Shown here one piece after another: positions 1-8,360 of a stretch of DNA of 64,000 nucleotides. The stretch is from assembly GCF_017874255.1 (NCBI RefSeq), contig NZ_JAGGLD010000004.1, positions 124,001 to 188,000 on the forward strand, read 5' to 3'. The notes under the pieces are model-generated. The model was given only the letters and a program-made list of their open reading frames with translations, was not told the DNA's origin and did no database searches. Both the position numbers and the translations under genes were made by a program. Numbering within the stretch: position 1 is the first letter of the stretch; every line of letters starts with the position of its first letter. This DNA is from Paenibacillus shirakamiensis. Its GTDB lineage: Bacteria > Bacillota > Bacilli > Paenibacillales > Paenibacillaceae.

Positions 1-2
1 CT

Positions 3-494
3 ACGGTGGGAGGGGCTCCTGCAACATTGCTAGGTCCGGAGCTCAAAATAGGAGATGTTGCTCCCGATGTTACCTTAAATGCTGATCTGATGACGGAAGT
101 CTCTTTGTCTGATTATAAGAGCAAATTAAAATTAATCTCCGTAGTACCTTCCCTAGATACAGGGGTATGTGATGCGCAGACACGCCGTTTCAACCAAGAG
201 GCCTCTAATCTCGGGGATGAGGTAGTCATTCTTACTATTTCTGCGGATCTACCTTTCGCTCAGAGTCGGTTCTGCACGGTTGCAGGCATTGATCGTGTAG
301 TTACGTTATCCGATTACAAACATCGCGCTTTTGGTATGGCTTACGGCGTGTTACTTCAAGAAGTACACTTGGATCAGCGGGCCATCTTCATTGTTGATGC
401 AGAAGATAAGATTCGTTATATAGAGGTGCTTCAGGAAATGTCGGAACATCCAGACTATGACAAAGCACTCAGCGCTCTGCGTGAAATGCTGTAA
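3..494 (+). CDS. tpx: Thiol peroxidase Tpx, 5' end outside window
   Basis: Atypical 2-Cys peroxiredoxin that reduces hydrogen and lipid peroxides in the cytoplasm using thioredoxin. The reading frame is open to the window edge and family members start about 6-10 residues earlier, so the true start lies upstream; the in-frame GTG at position 6 is internal. The peroxidatic cysteine is in the PSLDTGVC motif and the resolving cysteine in SRFC, 35 residues later, matching the Tpx spacing. The conserved GPELKIGDVAP segment precedes them. A hairpin terminator follows, so the gene probably ends its transcript. Identification is firm. Confidence 0.95.
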   Translation, partial: TVGGAPATLLGPELKIGDVAPDVTLNADLMTEVSLSDYKSKLKLISVVPSLDTGVCDAQTRRFNQEASNLGDEVVILTISADLPFAQSRFCTVAGIDRVVTLSDYKHRAFGMAYGVLLQEVHLDQRAIFIVDAEDKIRYIEVLQEMSEHPDYDKALSALREML

Positions 495-522
495 TATTGG
501 TGTTATATACGCCGTATATATG

Positions 523-554
523 AAGGGAACTGCGAGTAGCAGCTCCCTTTTTTG
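523..554 (+). terminator. Intrinsic terminator after tpx
   Basis: Stem GGGAACTGC / GCAGCTCCC with one mismatch, five-base loop, then six T. It lies about 30 bases after the tpx stop. Confidence 0.85.
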
Positions 555-641
555 TTGTATTTTCATGATAAGAGTCGAATATTTGGAAAAAAGTCAGTGT
601 TGAAGGAAACTTTTAACAGGTTAAGCACGTCCAATACAGCG

Positions 642-662
642 ATACCTAAAAAATTTAGGTAT
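642..662. promoter_or_regulatory. 9-bp perfect inverted repeat before the surface-protein gene
   Basis: ATACCTAAA, three A, TTTAGGTAT: a perfect dyad about 20 bases before the ribosome binding site of the next gene. It has no T-run directly after it and could be an operator or a 5'-UTR hairpin. Function unknown. Confidence 0.45.
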
Positions 663-694
663 GCCCTGATCTTTTTAGTCCTAAGGAGGATATT

Positions 695-3600
695 ATGAAA
701 AAATGGATGTCATTGCTGACCTTGGCTTCTCTGATCTCGACGCTAGTCTTGCCCATTCAGGCACAAGCGGCCACAGCAATCAGTGTGTATATGGATGGGA
801 ATAGGATCGCTACAGATCAAGCGCCTATTGAAAAAAGTGGAAGGGTGCTGCTTCCCTTAAGAGCAATTTTCGAATCTCTGGATGCGGATGTGCTTTGGAA
901 TCCTAAGACAAGTGTAGTTACCGCAGTGAAGGATGATACAACGATTCAATTAAAGATAGGATCCAAGACCGCAACAATTAACAATAAAAGTGTAGCTCTA
1001 GATGTCCCAGCGCAGACGGTAAAAGGACGTACATTAGTCCCTGTTCGCTTTGTTAGTACCGCCCTAGGTGCCAATGTCGAATGGAAACCGACTACGCGGA
1101 GTGTATACATTACGAACCCTGTGGAGCTGTCGCCGGTTGCCTATGTTACCCCGCAAGTCATAGGGCAAAATGGAGACGGCCGGGATCTGAAGGTGAGCTT
1201 TTCCAAAGTTACGAATGAATCTACCGTATCCCATTATCGTGTTCTTGTAGTGAAGACAGACCGTAGTCGGTCCTTTGATCTGCAAGCCGCGCAGAATACA
1301 GCAGCTGGGAAATACACCTATGTAAGTACACAGGGTACAGAGCGTACGGTTGCTCTATCAGCGCAGTCACGCGATACGGACGGAGATTTGCTTCGTTCAA
1401 ATCAATCGTACACCGTTTATGTGCTAGCTATTGGAACGAAGGCAGGGGAAGCAGCGCTATCTAATCCTTCTCCCGCAGTGACTCTGGGTGCTAGCACATC
1501 AGTGCAGGCCGTGACTTCGGTGTCCGCGCAGGATGTGAATGATTACGGGGATGGTAGGGACCTTTCCGTTAGCTTTACCAAAGCTTCAAATGAATCGAAT
1601 ATTGCTAATTACCGGATATTCGTCGTGAAGACGAGCGAAATAGGTTCATTTAATACGAGTGTAGCAAGCGGATTAACTAGTGCTAACTACACTATAGTGA
1701 ATAAGACGGGTTCTTCCACACTTACGACGGTACTTGGTTCGTCTACTAGGGATACCTCGGGCGAACTGCTTCGGACCGGGGTCTCGTATACTGCGTATGT
1801 GCTTTCTGTGAGCAACAGTGTAAGTGCATTCAATCATCAGTTATCTGCGGGTTCATTAGCTGTTGTGCTAAGCTCTGGATTTGTGACCCCACCAGTCATT
1901 ACCTCCGTCACAGACGTAAGTGATTACAACGATGGGCGCGACGTGAGAGTTAACTTTAATAAAGTCTCAGATGAGTCCCGTATTAGCGAGTACCGAGTGT
2001 ATGCTGTACGGACATCCAATGCGGACAGCTTTAATCTGAGTACAGCTAGTAATTTATCGAGCACTTATTATACCACTGTAAGTAAGACGGGATATTCACT
2101 AAGTCCCACATTAAATGCCAGCAGTAGAGACACAAGTGGCTCGCTACTTACTAGTGGCGTTAGTTATCGCTTCTTCGTGTTGGCTGTAGGAAATGGCAGT
2201 TATTATGGCACCAACGTATTGTCCGGTGGCTCTTCGGCATTCACCCTGTATAACAACATCAATGTTGGATATGCCACGAACGTAAATGCTTGGGATATCG
2301 CAGATAACAACGATGGGCGAGACATGCAGGTCTCATTTAACCGCGCAAGTGATGAATCGAACATTAGCCATTACCGTATCTTCGTAGTTCGTGATGGTTA
2401 TGCAGATAGCTTCAATCTTACAGCCGCAAACAACTTCTCAGATTACTATTACACGTATGTGAGCAAGACGGGGTACAATATCACACGTCAACTGGCTTCC
2501 ACCACTCGCGATGTAAATGGGAATCTGCTTCAGAATAATGTCTCATATCGGGTGTTCGTTCTTTCTGTAGGTACAGGAAGTTATGCAGGAACCAATGCAT
2601 TATCTAGTTACTCCCCGATCGTGACGCTCTACAATAATAATGGAGTTAAAGCGGTGACCGGTCTGACAGGTTCAGATGTGGCAGACAATGGGAATGGACT
2701 TGATCTTAGAGTTTCCTTTACCAAAGCCTCAGATGAGAGCAGCATTAGCTCGTATCGATTGTTTGTGGTCAAATCAGAAAAAGCAGGATATTTCTCCAGA
2801 AGCATCGCAGAAAATTTAACAAGCAGTTCTTACTATACTGTTAATAAGACGGGCTACAACTTTAACGATGTCCTATCCAGTTCAGCAAGGGATAGTGACG
2901 GTGAGCTGATCAAGAATGATCAGAACTACAACTTATTTGTTTTATCCGTAGGTAAAGACAATTATTATGGAACCAACATCTTATCAACGGCCTCTTCCAC
3001 AGTAAAACTGATTACAAGCAGCACGGCTCAAGCCGCGATGATAACTAGTGTGACGGATGTTGCGGATTCTGGTAATGGAAGCGATCTTAGCGTATCGTTC
3101 AACAAACCTAGCAGCGCAGCGAATATTGATCACTACCGCATCATTGTGGTTAAAAGTGAAAAAATTGTATCGGCGAGTCAGGCGGCCGCACTTGCAGATG
3201 ATCGGGTCACCTTTGTGAGCAAAGAAGGCAATTCCTCGAATAGAACGTTGTCCTCCGATGCCAAGGATAGTGATGGGGATGTCATTCGAGAAGGTCAGAG
3301 CTATAAAGTCTATGTTCTGTCCAAAGTATCAGGAAGTGGAACGAATGCACTATCTGTAGCTTCAGGCCTAATCACACTAGGATCACCGGCTATAGCTCCG
3401 ACCAATATTAAGGCAGAATTAGATCCTGCTCAGGATGCGACAACCAGTATTCGTGTAACTTTTAATGCTTCGGCTAAGACATCAAATCTATCCGAATATC
3501 GAATATTTGTGGTTCCAACGGTTTCAGCATTTGGAAGAGCAGAAGCGGAGAATAGCAAAAACTACAAGCAATTGTTGAGTACAGCAACAGAGACTTCTAT

Positions 3601-3856
3601 TTCTGTAAGCACAGATAAGGATTACAATGGAAATCCCATGGCTATCGGTAGCAAGTATAAGGTATATGTGCTTGCCGTTAATAGTATAGCTGGAAAGGGA
3701 AATGCGATTTCGGAACCCTCTAACGAGATTACGATAAAAGGCACAGTGCCTGCACCGACTGCACCAGCGCCTACTGAAACGACACCCCCTGCACCAGCAG
3801 CAGAACCTGTTGCTATTGCAACGTTCAAAAGTGACGCGTTCAATCTAGTTTTTTAA
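695..3856 (+). CDS. Secreted stalk-domain protein with seven Fn3-like repeats
   Basis: Exported surface protein of 1053 residues. Residues 1-26 form a signal peptide ending QAQAA. Residues about 28-145 are a copper-amine-oxidase-N ('stalk') domain with the PLRAIFESLDADVLWN and VPVRFVSTALGANVEW motifs. Then come seven tandem repeats of roughly 125 residues, each opening with a D-x-G-R-D-L-x-V-S-F-like strand and containing YRIFVVK and YxVYVLSVG strands, which suggests Fn3-like beta sandwiches. The C-terminus is a Pro/Ala/Thr-rich tail without an LPXTG signal. The start is set by AAGGAGG at 682-688. The stalk domain is common on Paenibacillus cell-surface proteins; ligand and role cannot be read from the sequence. 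Confidence 0.85.
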   Translation: MKKWMSLLTLASLISTLVLPIQAQAATAISVYMDGNRIATDQAPIEKSGRVLLPLRAIFESLDADVLWNPKTSVVTAVKDDTTIQLKIGSKTATINNKSVALDVPAQTVKGRTLVPVRFVSTALGANVEWKPTTRSVYITNPVELSPVAYVTPQVIGQNGDGRDLKVSFSKVTNESTVSHYRVLVVKTDRSRSFDLQAAQNTAAGKYTYVSTQGTERTVALSAQSRDTDGDLLRSNQSYTVYVLAIGTKAGEAALSNPSPAVTLGASTSVQAVTSVSAQDVNDYGDGRDLSVSFTKASNESNIANYRIFVVKTSEIGSFNTSVASGLTSANYTIVNKTGSSTLTTVLGSSTRDTSGELLRTGVSYTAYVLSVSNSVSAFNHQLSAGSLAVVLSSGFVTPPVITSVTDVSDYNDGRDVRVNFNKVSDESRISEYRVYAVRTSNADSFNLSTASNLSSTYYTTVSKTGYSLSPTLNASSRDTSGSLLTSGVSYRFFVLAVGNGSYYGTNVLSGGSSAFTLYNNINVGYATNVNAWDIADNNDGRDMQVSFNRASDESNISHYRIFVVRDGYADSFNLTAANNFSDYYYTYVSKTGYNITRQLASTTRDVNGNLLQNNVSYRVFVLSVGTGSYAGTNALSSYSPIVTLYNNNGVKAVTGLTGSDVADNGNGLDLRVSFTKASDESSISSYRLFVVKSEKAGYFSRSIAENLTSSSYYTVNKTGYNFNDVLSSSARDSDGELIKNDQNYNLFVLSVGKDNYYGTNILSTASSTVKLITSSTAQAAMITSVTDVADSGNGSDLSVSFNKPSSAANIDHYRIIVVKSEKIVSASQAAALADDRVTFVSKEGNSSNRTLSSDAKDSDGDVIREGQSYKVYVLSKVSGSGTNALSVASGLITLGSPAIAPTNIKAELDPAQDATTSIRVTFNASAKTSNLSEYRIFVVPTVSAFGRAEAENSKNYKQLLSTATETSISVSTDKDYNGNPMAIGSKYKVYVLAVNSIAGKGNAISEPSNEITIKGTVPAPTAPAPTETTPPAPAAEPVAIATFKSDAFNLVF

Positions 3857-3956
3857 AGTAAAAGTTGTATCATATACACCGAGTGAATTGAATATTAAAA
3901 TTCAGAAGGCTGTGGTTATGTCTTCTGTAAAGTCATCAATATAAGAATGATTATAA

Positions 3957-3986
3957 AGAGCCTGAACTCCTTGTTCAGGCTTTTTA
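3957..3986 (+). terminator. Intrinsic terminator after the repeat protein
   Basis: AGCCTGAAC / GTTCAGGCT stem with a five-base loop followed by T5, about 100 bases after the stop codon. Confidence 0.9.
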
Positions 3987-4036
3987 GCATATCACTTCAT
4001 TTTTAACTAACCAAAAACCTAGCATATTATCCATAT

Positions 4037-4054
4037 CCTAGACTAAAGTCTAGG
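4037..4054. promoter_or_regulatory. Perfect dyad CCTAGACT-AA-AGTCTAGG, likely operator
   Basis: An 8-bp perfect inverted repeat about 90 bases before a LiaF-like membrane gene. LiaR/VraR-type response regulators are known to bind ACT-n-AGT dyads, so an envelope-stress regulator is a possible ligand; that link is inference. Confidence 0.45.
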
Positions 4055-4145
4055 TTGCAAATTGATCTAGGGGTGGAGGTTAGACTACAAATCAGGTGAT
4101 AGACTTGAGGTATACGGTAGATATGAAAAAGAAGGAGAGATACAT

Positions 4146-4649
4146 ATGAATCGTAAGACTGTACTTGGTCCCTTACTTATATTAGTGGGTGTATATCTGT
4201 TCTTGAACAAATCAGGCTCATTAGGTCCAGGATCTATCTTTGCCTATTTCTGGCCAACCTTATTTGTACTTCCCGTCGGGCTACTTCTACACTGGCTTTA
4301 CTTCTCATTAACAGGACGCAAGGGCGTGGGTATGTTAGTGCCTGGTGGAATTTTAATTACAGCCGCAGTAGTCTGCCAGATCTCCAATATCTTTGGTAAC
4401 TGGGAGACCACATGGCCGGGATTTATTTTGGCTCCTGCGGTAGGACTGCTTGAGCTATATTGGTTCGGAGGTCGGAACAAATGGTTGCTTATTCCGATTA
4501 ATATTTTAACGGTAGTGGCTTTGCTCTTCTTAACGGTATTCTCTGTCGGCTCTCTTCTGGGCCAGTCTATTTTTGGTCAACCGCTCCTTGCGATCATTTT
4601 GCTCATTGCAGGTGCTTATCTGATGCTTTCTAAGAAAAGAGAATACTAG
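4146..4649 (+). CDS. Multipass membrane protein, LiaI/LiaF-like TM region (DUF5668 type)
   Basis: A 167-residue, almost wholly hydrophobic protein with about five to six membrane segments. It starts with the short GPLLILVGVYLFLNKSG type repeat and ends with a similar LLAIILLIAGAYLMLSKK segment, the pattern of the LiaI-LiaF-like transmembrane region. No soluble LiaF C-terminal domain is present, so it is only the membrane part. GGAGAG before ATG sets the start. LiaF proteins restrain envelope-stress two-component systems; whether this one does is unknown. No kinase or regulator is adjacent. Confidence 0.7.
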   Translation: MNRKTVLGPLLILVGVYLFLNKSGSLGPGSIFAYFWPTLFVLPVGLLLHWLYFSLTGRKGVGMLVPGGILITAAVVCQISNIFGNWETTWPGFILAPAVGLLELYWFGGRNKWLLIPINILTVVALLFLTVFSVGSLLGQSIFGQPLLAIILLIAGAYLMLSKKREY

Positions 4650-4662
4650 CCATTCTTCGTTA

Positions 4663-4744
4663 CCAAGTGCTACGATGTATAAGTCTTTTTGATGGATCGG
4701 ACTCCCTAATCAGAGGGTTCTTATACATTGGAGCGACAACTTGG
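4663..4744 (+). other. Structured leader before the DUF423 gene
   Basis: Nested complementary segments: CCAAGT (4663-4668) with ACTTGG (4739-4744), ATGTATAAG (4675-4683) with CTTATACAT (4720-4728), and CCCT with AGGG inside. The outer helix ends directly before the CGGAGG ribosome binding site. No T-run follows, so it is not a terminator. It may be an RNA structure affecting translation. Confidence 0.35.
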
Positions 4745-4759
4745 CGGAGGTGAAGAGCG

Positions 4760-5131
4760 ATGAATACGTTACTGCTTCTAGGGGCGATTTTCATGTTTTT
4801 GGCTGTGGCTCTTGGAGCGTTTGGGGCGCATGCCTTGAAGAACAAATTATCTGAGGATCAATTAAAGGTCTATCAGACGGGAATTCAGTATCATATGGCA
4901 CATAGTCTTGCTTTGCTGATCTTGGGCATCATGGCGCATATCCTACCTACTGCTTCTAATACTATTGTGATGGCTGGTTGGTTCATATGTACAGGGATTG
5001 TTCTCTTCTCTGGAAGTTTGTACGTGCTTAGTCTCACAGGGATTCGTAAGCTTGGGGCGATTACACCGATGGGTGGATTATTTTTCTTGGCAGGCTGGGT
5101 AGTTACCGCGATTGCCATCATTAATCTATAA
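4760..5131 (+). CDS. DUF423 family membrane protein (YwdK-like)
   Basis: A 123-residue protein with four predicted membrane helices. The family signature ALGAFGAHALKNKLSEDQL near the N-terminus, the central H-x-L-A-L and the GGLFFLAGW segment near the end identify DUF423. GCGGAGGTGAAGAGCG precedes the ATG. The family is widespread in bacteria and its function is not established. A terminator follows within 20 bases. Confidence 0.88.
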   Translation: MNTLLLLGAIFMFLAVALGAFGAHALKNKLSEDQLKVYQTGIQYHMAHSLALLILGIMAHILPTASNTIVMAGWFICTGIVLFSGSLYVLSLTGIRKLGAITPMGGLFFLAGWVVTAIAIINL

Positions 5132-5146
5132 GGCATAAGCATGAAG

Positions 5147-5178
5147 AAAGAGCTTTCCTATGAGGAAGCTCTTTTTTT
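5147..5178 (+). terminator. Intrinsic terminator between convergent genes
   Basis: AAGAGCTTTCCT / AGGAAGCTCTT stem with one bulged T, followed by seven T on the plus strand. It directly abuts the stop of the convergent transporter gene. Confidence 0.85.
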
Positions 5179-5184
5179 ATATTG

Positions 5185-6678
5185 CTATTCTACACCTTTC
5201 ATATATCCCTGAATCTTAGGGGAGAGAAGGAATAATACCACGCCTAGCACAATCGCTGCTCCTCCAATAATACCGAAGTAAGCCATCTCCGTACTTGGAG
5301 TATAGAATCTAACGATTTGGGCATTGATGGCTTGAGCCGCAGCATTTGAAAGGAACCATAGACTCATCGTCTGGGCAGAGAAGGCCGCTGGAGCAAGCTT
5401 AGTGGTAGCGGATAGTCCCACAGGAGAGAGACATAGTTCTCCAATGACAACGATGAGATAACTTAGGACAAGCCACAGCGGATTGACTAGAGAATTCTCA
5501 CCTCCAAGGTAAGCAGGAAGCAGAATGACTAAGAACGACAATCCAGCGAATAACAGGCCAAGTGAGAATTTTACAGGAATGGACGGTTGACGCTTGCCGA
5601 GCTTAATCCAGATCCAAGCGAAGACCGGTGCCAAAATAATGATGAATAATGGGTTCAAAGATTGGAACCAAGCTGGAGATAACGTGATTCCTGCAAAGTT
5701 CAATTCCATCCGTTTATCGGCATAGTTCGCTAATATAGATGATCCTTGTTCTTGAATGGCCCAGAACATAATAGAGGCAATGAATAGCGGGATGTAAGCA
5801 ATAATTCGAGATCTCTCAACAGCGGTAGTCTTTGCACTGCGATACATCACTATAAAGTATAGTGTGGGTATTAGTATACCTAGTACACCTACAAGGGCGA
5901 TAAACGTTTTGAATGTAAGAATGCCAAGTGTAATGGCAACGAACACCAGAATAGCTAGTAGAATTACGCCGCCACCGATTAAGGTGTACACCCGTTTTTT
6001 CTCCGATGGGGAAAGGGGATTAGCCACAATAGACCCAGCAAGTCCCAGGTTTTTTTTGCGTGTAACCATGAATACGATAATACCTACAAGCATACCTAGT
6101 GCAGCGATCCCAAAGCCAATATGGAAGTTATAGTCAAGACCGATCGTACCTACAATAAGCGGGGCAAGGAAACTACCCAAGTTGATTCCCATATAGAAAA
6201 TACTAAAACCTGCGTCTCGGCGTGCATCTTTTTCGCTATAGATCTGACCGACAATGGTCGAGACATTTGGTTTTAGTAGCCCCGTACCTAGTACGATCAA
6301 GACCATGGAGACGAAGAAAAGAATCATACTTCCCGGAATCGCAAGCACAATATGGCCGAGCATGATGAATATACCGCCATAAAATACAGATCTTGCTGTA
6401 CCCAAAATCCGGTCTGCCATCCAGCCTCCAATAATACCGGACATGTAGACTAAAGACCCGTAGATGGACATGATGGATAGCGCTGTGCTTTGATCAAGAC
6501 CTAATCCGCCTTTGCTGACTTCATAGTACATGTAATATACAAGGATGGCACGCATGCCGTAATAAGAAAATCTTTCCCAAAATTCTGTGAAGAATAAGGT
6601 GAATAATCCTTTAGGATGTCCAAAAAAACCTTGTTGTGGAACGCTGTCTACAATTTCTTGTTTATTATACGTAGCCAT
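5185..6678 (-). CDS. dtpT: POT/PTR family proton-coupled di-/tripeptide transporter
   Basis: A 497-residue, 14-helix transporter of the proton-dependent oligopeptide family. The N-terminal E-x-x-ERFSYYG motif (FTEFWERFSYYGMRAILVYY) carries the proton-coupling ExxER residues, and the family motif GIINLGS-like FYMGINLGSFLAPL is also present. It imports di- and tripeptides in symport with protons. GGGAGG precedes the ATG. The gene is monocistronic, facing the DUF423 gene across a terminator. Length is normal for DtpT/YclF proteins. Confidence 0.93.
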   Translation of the reverse strand: MATYNKQEIVDSVPQQGFFGHPKGLFTLFFTEFWERFSYYGMRAILVYYMYYEVSKGGLGLDQSTALSIMSIYGSLVYMSGIIGGWMADRILGTARSVFYGGIFIMLGHIVLAIPGSMILFFVSMVLIVLGTGLLKPNVSTIVGQIYSEKDARRDAGFSIFYMGINLGSFLAPLIVGTIGLDYNFHIGFGIAALGMLVGIIVFMVTRKKNLGLAGSIVANPLSPSEKKRVYTLIGGGVILLAILVFVAITLGILTFKTFIALVGVLGILIPTLYFIVMYRSAKTTAVERSRIIAYIPLFIASIMFWAIQEQGSSILANYADKRMELNFAGITLSPAWFQSLNPLFIIILAPVFAWIWIKLGKRQPSIPVKFSLGLLFAGLSFLVILLPAYLGGENSLVNPLWLVLSYLIVVIGELCLSPVGLSATTKLAPAAFSAQTMSLWFLSNAAAQAINAQIVRFYTPSTEMAYFGIIGGAAIVLGVVLFLLSPKIQGYMKGVE

Positions 6679-6853
6679 ATAAATCCTCCCGAGCTTATCA
6701 TCTCTTATATGTATAGGTTATTTATAATAGTACCCACCCAAGTGAGAGTACAAGCAATTTTTAAAAAAATTACCAAAACGAACGATCGCCGTTACGCTCT
6801 CCCTCCTCATTTTCCAAACCATAATCTAAAAAAAACAAACCTCATCCCTAAAG

Positions 6854-6880
6854 TTCTCGCCTTGTTGAGAGCGCTATAAT
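6854..6880 (+). promoter_or_regulatory. Promoter with overlapping cre-like site for the sugar ABC operon
   Basis: A perfect -10 box TATAAT lies at 6875-6880, with a weak TTCTCG at 6854-6859 as -35. The sequence TGAGAGCGCTATAA at 6866-6879 fits the CcpA cre consensus TGWAANCGNTNWCA with two mismatches and overlaps the -10, which would suit carbon catabolite repression. The regulatory role is inferred. Confidence 0.5.
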
Positions 6881-6933
6881 CTCCAATAATAAAGGTAATA
6901 CATGAAGATTATGAAAACAGGGGGCAATCAATC

Positions 6934-8268
6934 ATGATACTTAATTCAAAGAAAATGATAGGCGTCGCTTTAACCGGTGCATTGACACTAAGCTTGACCG
7001 CATGTGGTGGAACGGACACCAAAACCACCGATTCAGGTAGTGCTACAACCGGTGATAAAAGCACGGACAAAAAAGTAACGATTTCTTTCCAGAATATCTA
7101 TCCGGACCCTACAACACCTTCCTACAAAATGCTTCATTCGATCGTAGATCAATATCAGAAAGATCATCCGAACGTTACGATTGAGCTAGATACCTTAAAT
7201 ACAGATCAACAAAAAATGAAACTGAAGACGCAAGCTGCGTCTAAAGAAGTGCCCGATATTACGATTGTGAATCCTGCGGCACAGATGAAACCTTTCGTTG
7301 ATGCTAAATTGTTAGCTCCACTGAATGACATGCTTGACCAGAATGGTCTGAAGGATACGTATCAAAAGGGACTACTGGATAATTACAGCTTTGATGGCAA
7401 CACCTATGCTGTGCCTGATGGCAATAACATTGAAGTAGTCTACTACAATAAAGAATTGTTCCAGCAAGCAGGCATTGCTAAGACGCCTACGACATTTGAT
7501 GAACTTCTTCAAGACGTGAAGGCACTAAAAGCTAAAGGAATCACGCCGATTGCGATCGGAGAAAAAGATTCTTGGACGGGGTCTTTCTTGTTCATGAATA
7601 TCTTGCTTCGTACCTATGGGGGCCCTGGCTTCTTAAAAGACGTAGTCGATGGCAAGAAGACATTTAATGATCCGGCCTTCACCTTGGCTGTCGATCGCTT
7701 CCAGGATCTTGTTCAAGCGGGCGCATTCCCAGATGGTGCTACATCTATCGATTACAATGCGGGCGGAAATATTTTCAAAACAGGTAAAGCTGCGATGTAC
7801 ATCATGGGTACGTGGGAGACCGGTTCCATCGATGCTTCTTCTGTAGCAAGCAAGGTAGCCGCATTCCAATTCCCTACCGTAGATGGGAAGGGCGATGTGA
7901 ATCAATATATGCTCGCTCCAGGTAGTGCATTTGCCGTATCTGCGAACAGTGAACATGTGCAAGAAACCAAAGATTTCTTGAACTATTTTGCACTGAACCT
8001 ACCTAAGAAACAATTTGAGTATAAGAACGCTGTAGGTCTAGGGCAAAAGATTGACGGTGATTTAAAAGCTAGCGGCTATTCCGATCTAGCAATTAGTGTA
8101 GCTGGGCTGTTCAATAACATCTCTGGTGGCGACTTGGCCTTCGACAACACGATGAATCCGGCTACAGCTCAAGCCCATCTAGGTAGCATTCAGAATCTGT
8201 TCGTACAGAAAGTAGATGCTGTCCAAGTAGCGAAGGAACATCAATCTGCATTTGAAGCAAATAAATAA
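6934..8268 (+). CDS. Sugar ABC transporter substrate-binding lipoprotein (family 1)
   Basis: A 444-residue extracellular solute-binding protein of CUT1 type. The N-terminus is a lipoprotein signal with lipobox LTAC, so it is lipid-anchored outside the membrane. The mature part has the family 1 features: VTISFQNIYPDP, AVPDGNNIEVVYYNKELF, and GKAAMYIMGTWETG. AGGGGGC lies nine bases before the ATG. It heads a unit with two permeases, a YesM kinase and a YesN regulator. No ATPase is encoded here; in Firmicutes CUT1 systems commonly use a shared MsmX-type ATPase encoded elsewhere. The substrate is a sugar or oligosaccharide, not identifiable from sequence alone. Confidence 0.92.
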   Translation: MILNSKKMIGVALTGALTLSLTACGGTDTKTTDSGSATTGDKSTDKKVTISFQNIYPDPTTPSYKMLHSIVDQYQKDHPNVTIELDTLNTDQQKMKLKTQAASKEVPDITIVNPAAQMKPFVDAKLLAPLNDMLDQNGLKDTYQKGLLDNYSFDGNTYAVPDGNNIEVVYYNKELFQQAGIAKTPTTFDELLQDVKALKAKGITPIAIGEKDSWTGSFLFMNILLRTYGGPGFLKDVVDGKKTFNDPAFTLAVDRFQDLVQAGAFPDGATSIDYNAGGNIFKTGKAAMYIMGTWETGSIDASSVASKVAAFQFPTVDGKGDVNQYMLAPGSAFAVSANSEHVQETKDFLNYFALNLPKKQFEYKNAVGLGQKIDGDLKASGYSDLAISVAGLFNNISGGDLAFDNTMNPATAQAHLGSIQNLFVQKVDAVQVAKEHQSAFEANK

Positions 8269-8298
8269 GAATAATTAAATTCTGTATATAGAGAAAGC

Positions 8299-8330
8299 GA
8301 TGCGAAGAGGCTCCCACGCTTCTTCGCATC
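8299..8330 (+). other. Intercistronic stem-loop between binding protein and permease genes
   Basis: GATGCGAAGA / TCTTCGCATC, a perfect 10-bp stem with a 12-base loop and no T-run. Hairpins at this place in binding-protein operons often protect the upstream mRNA so that the binding protein is made in excess; here that is inference. Confidence 0.6.
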
Positions 8331-8360
8331 ACATATGTAATGGGAGGGAGTAGGCCAGCT

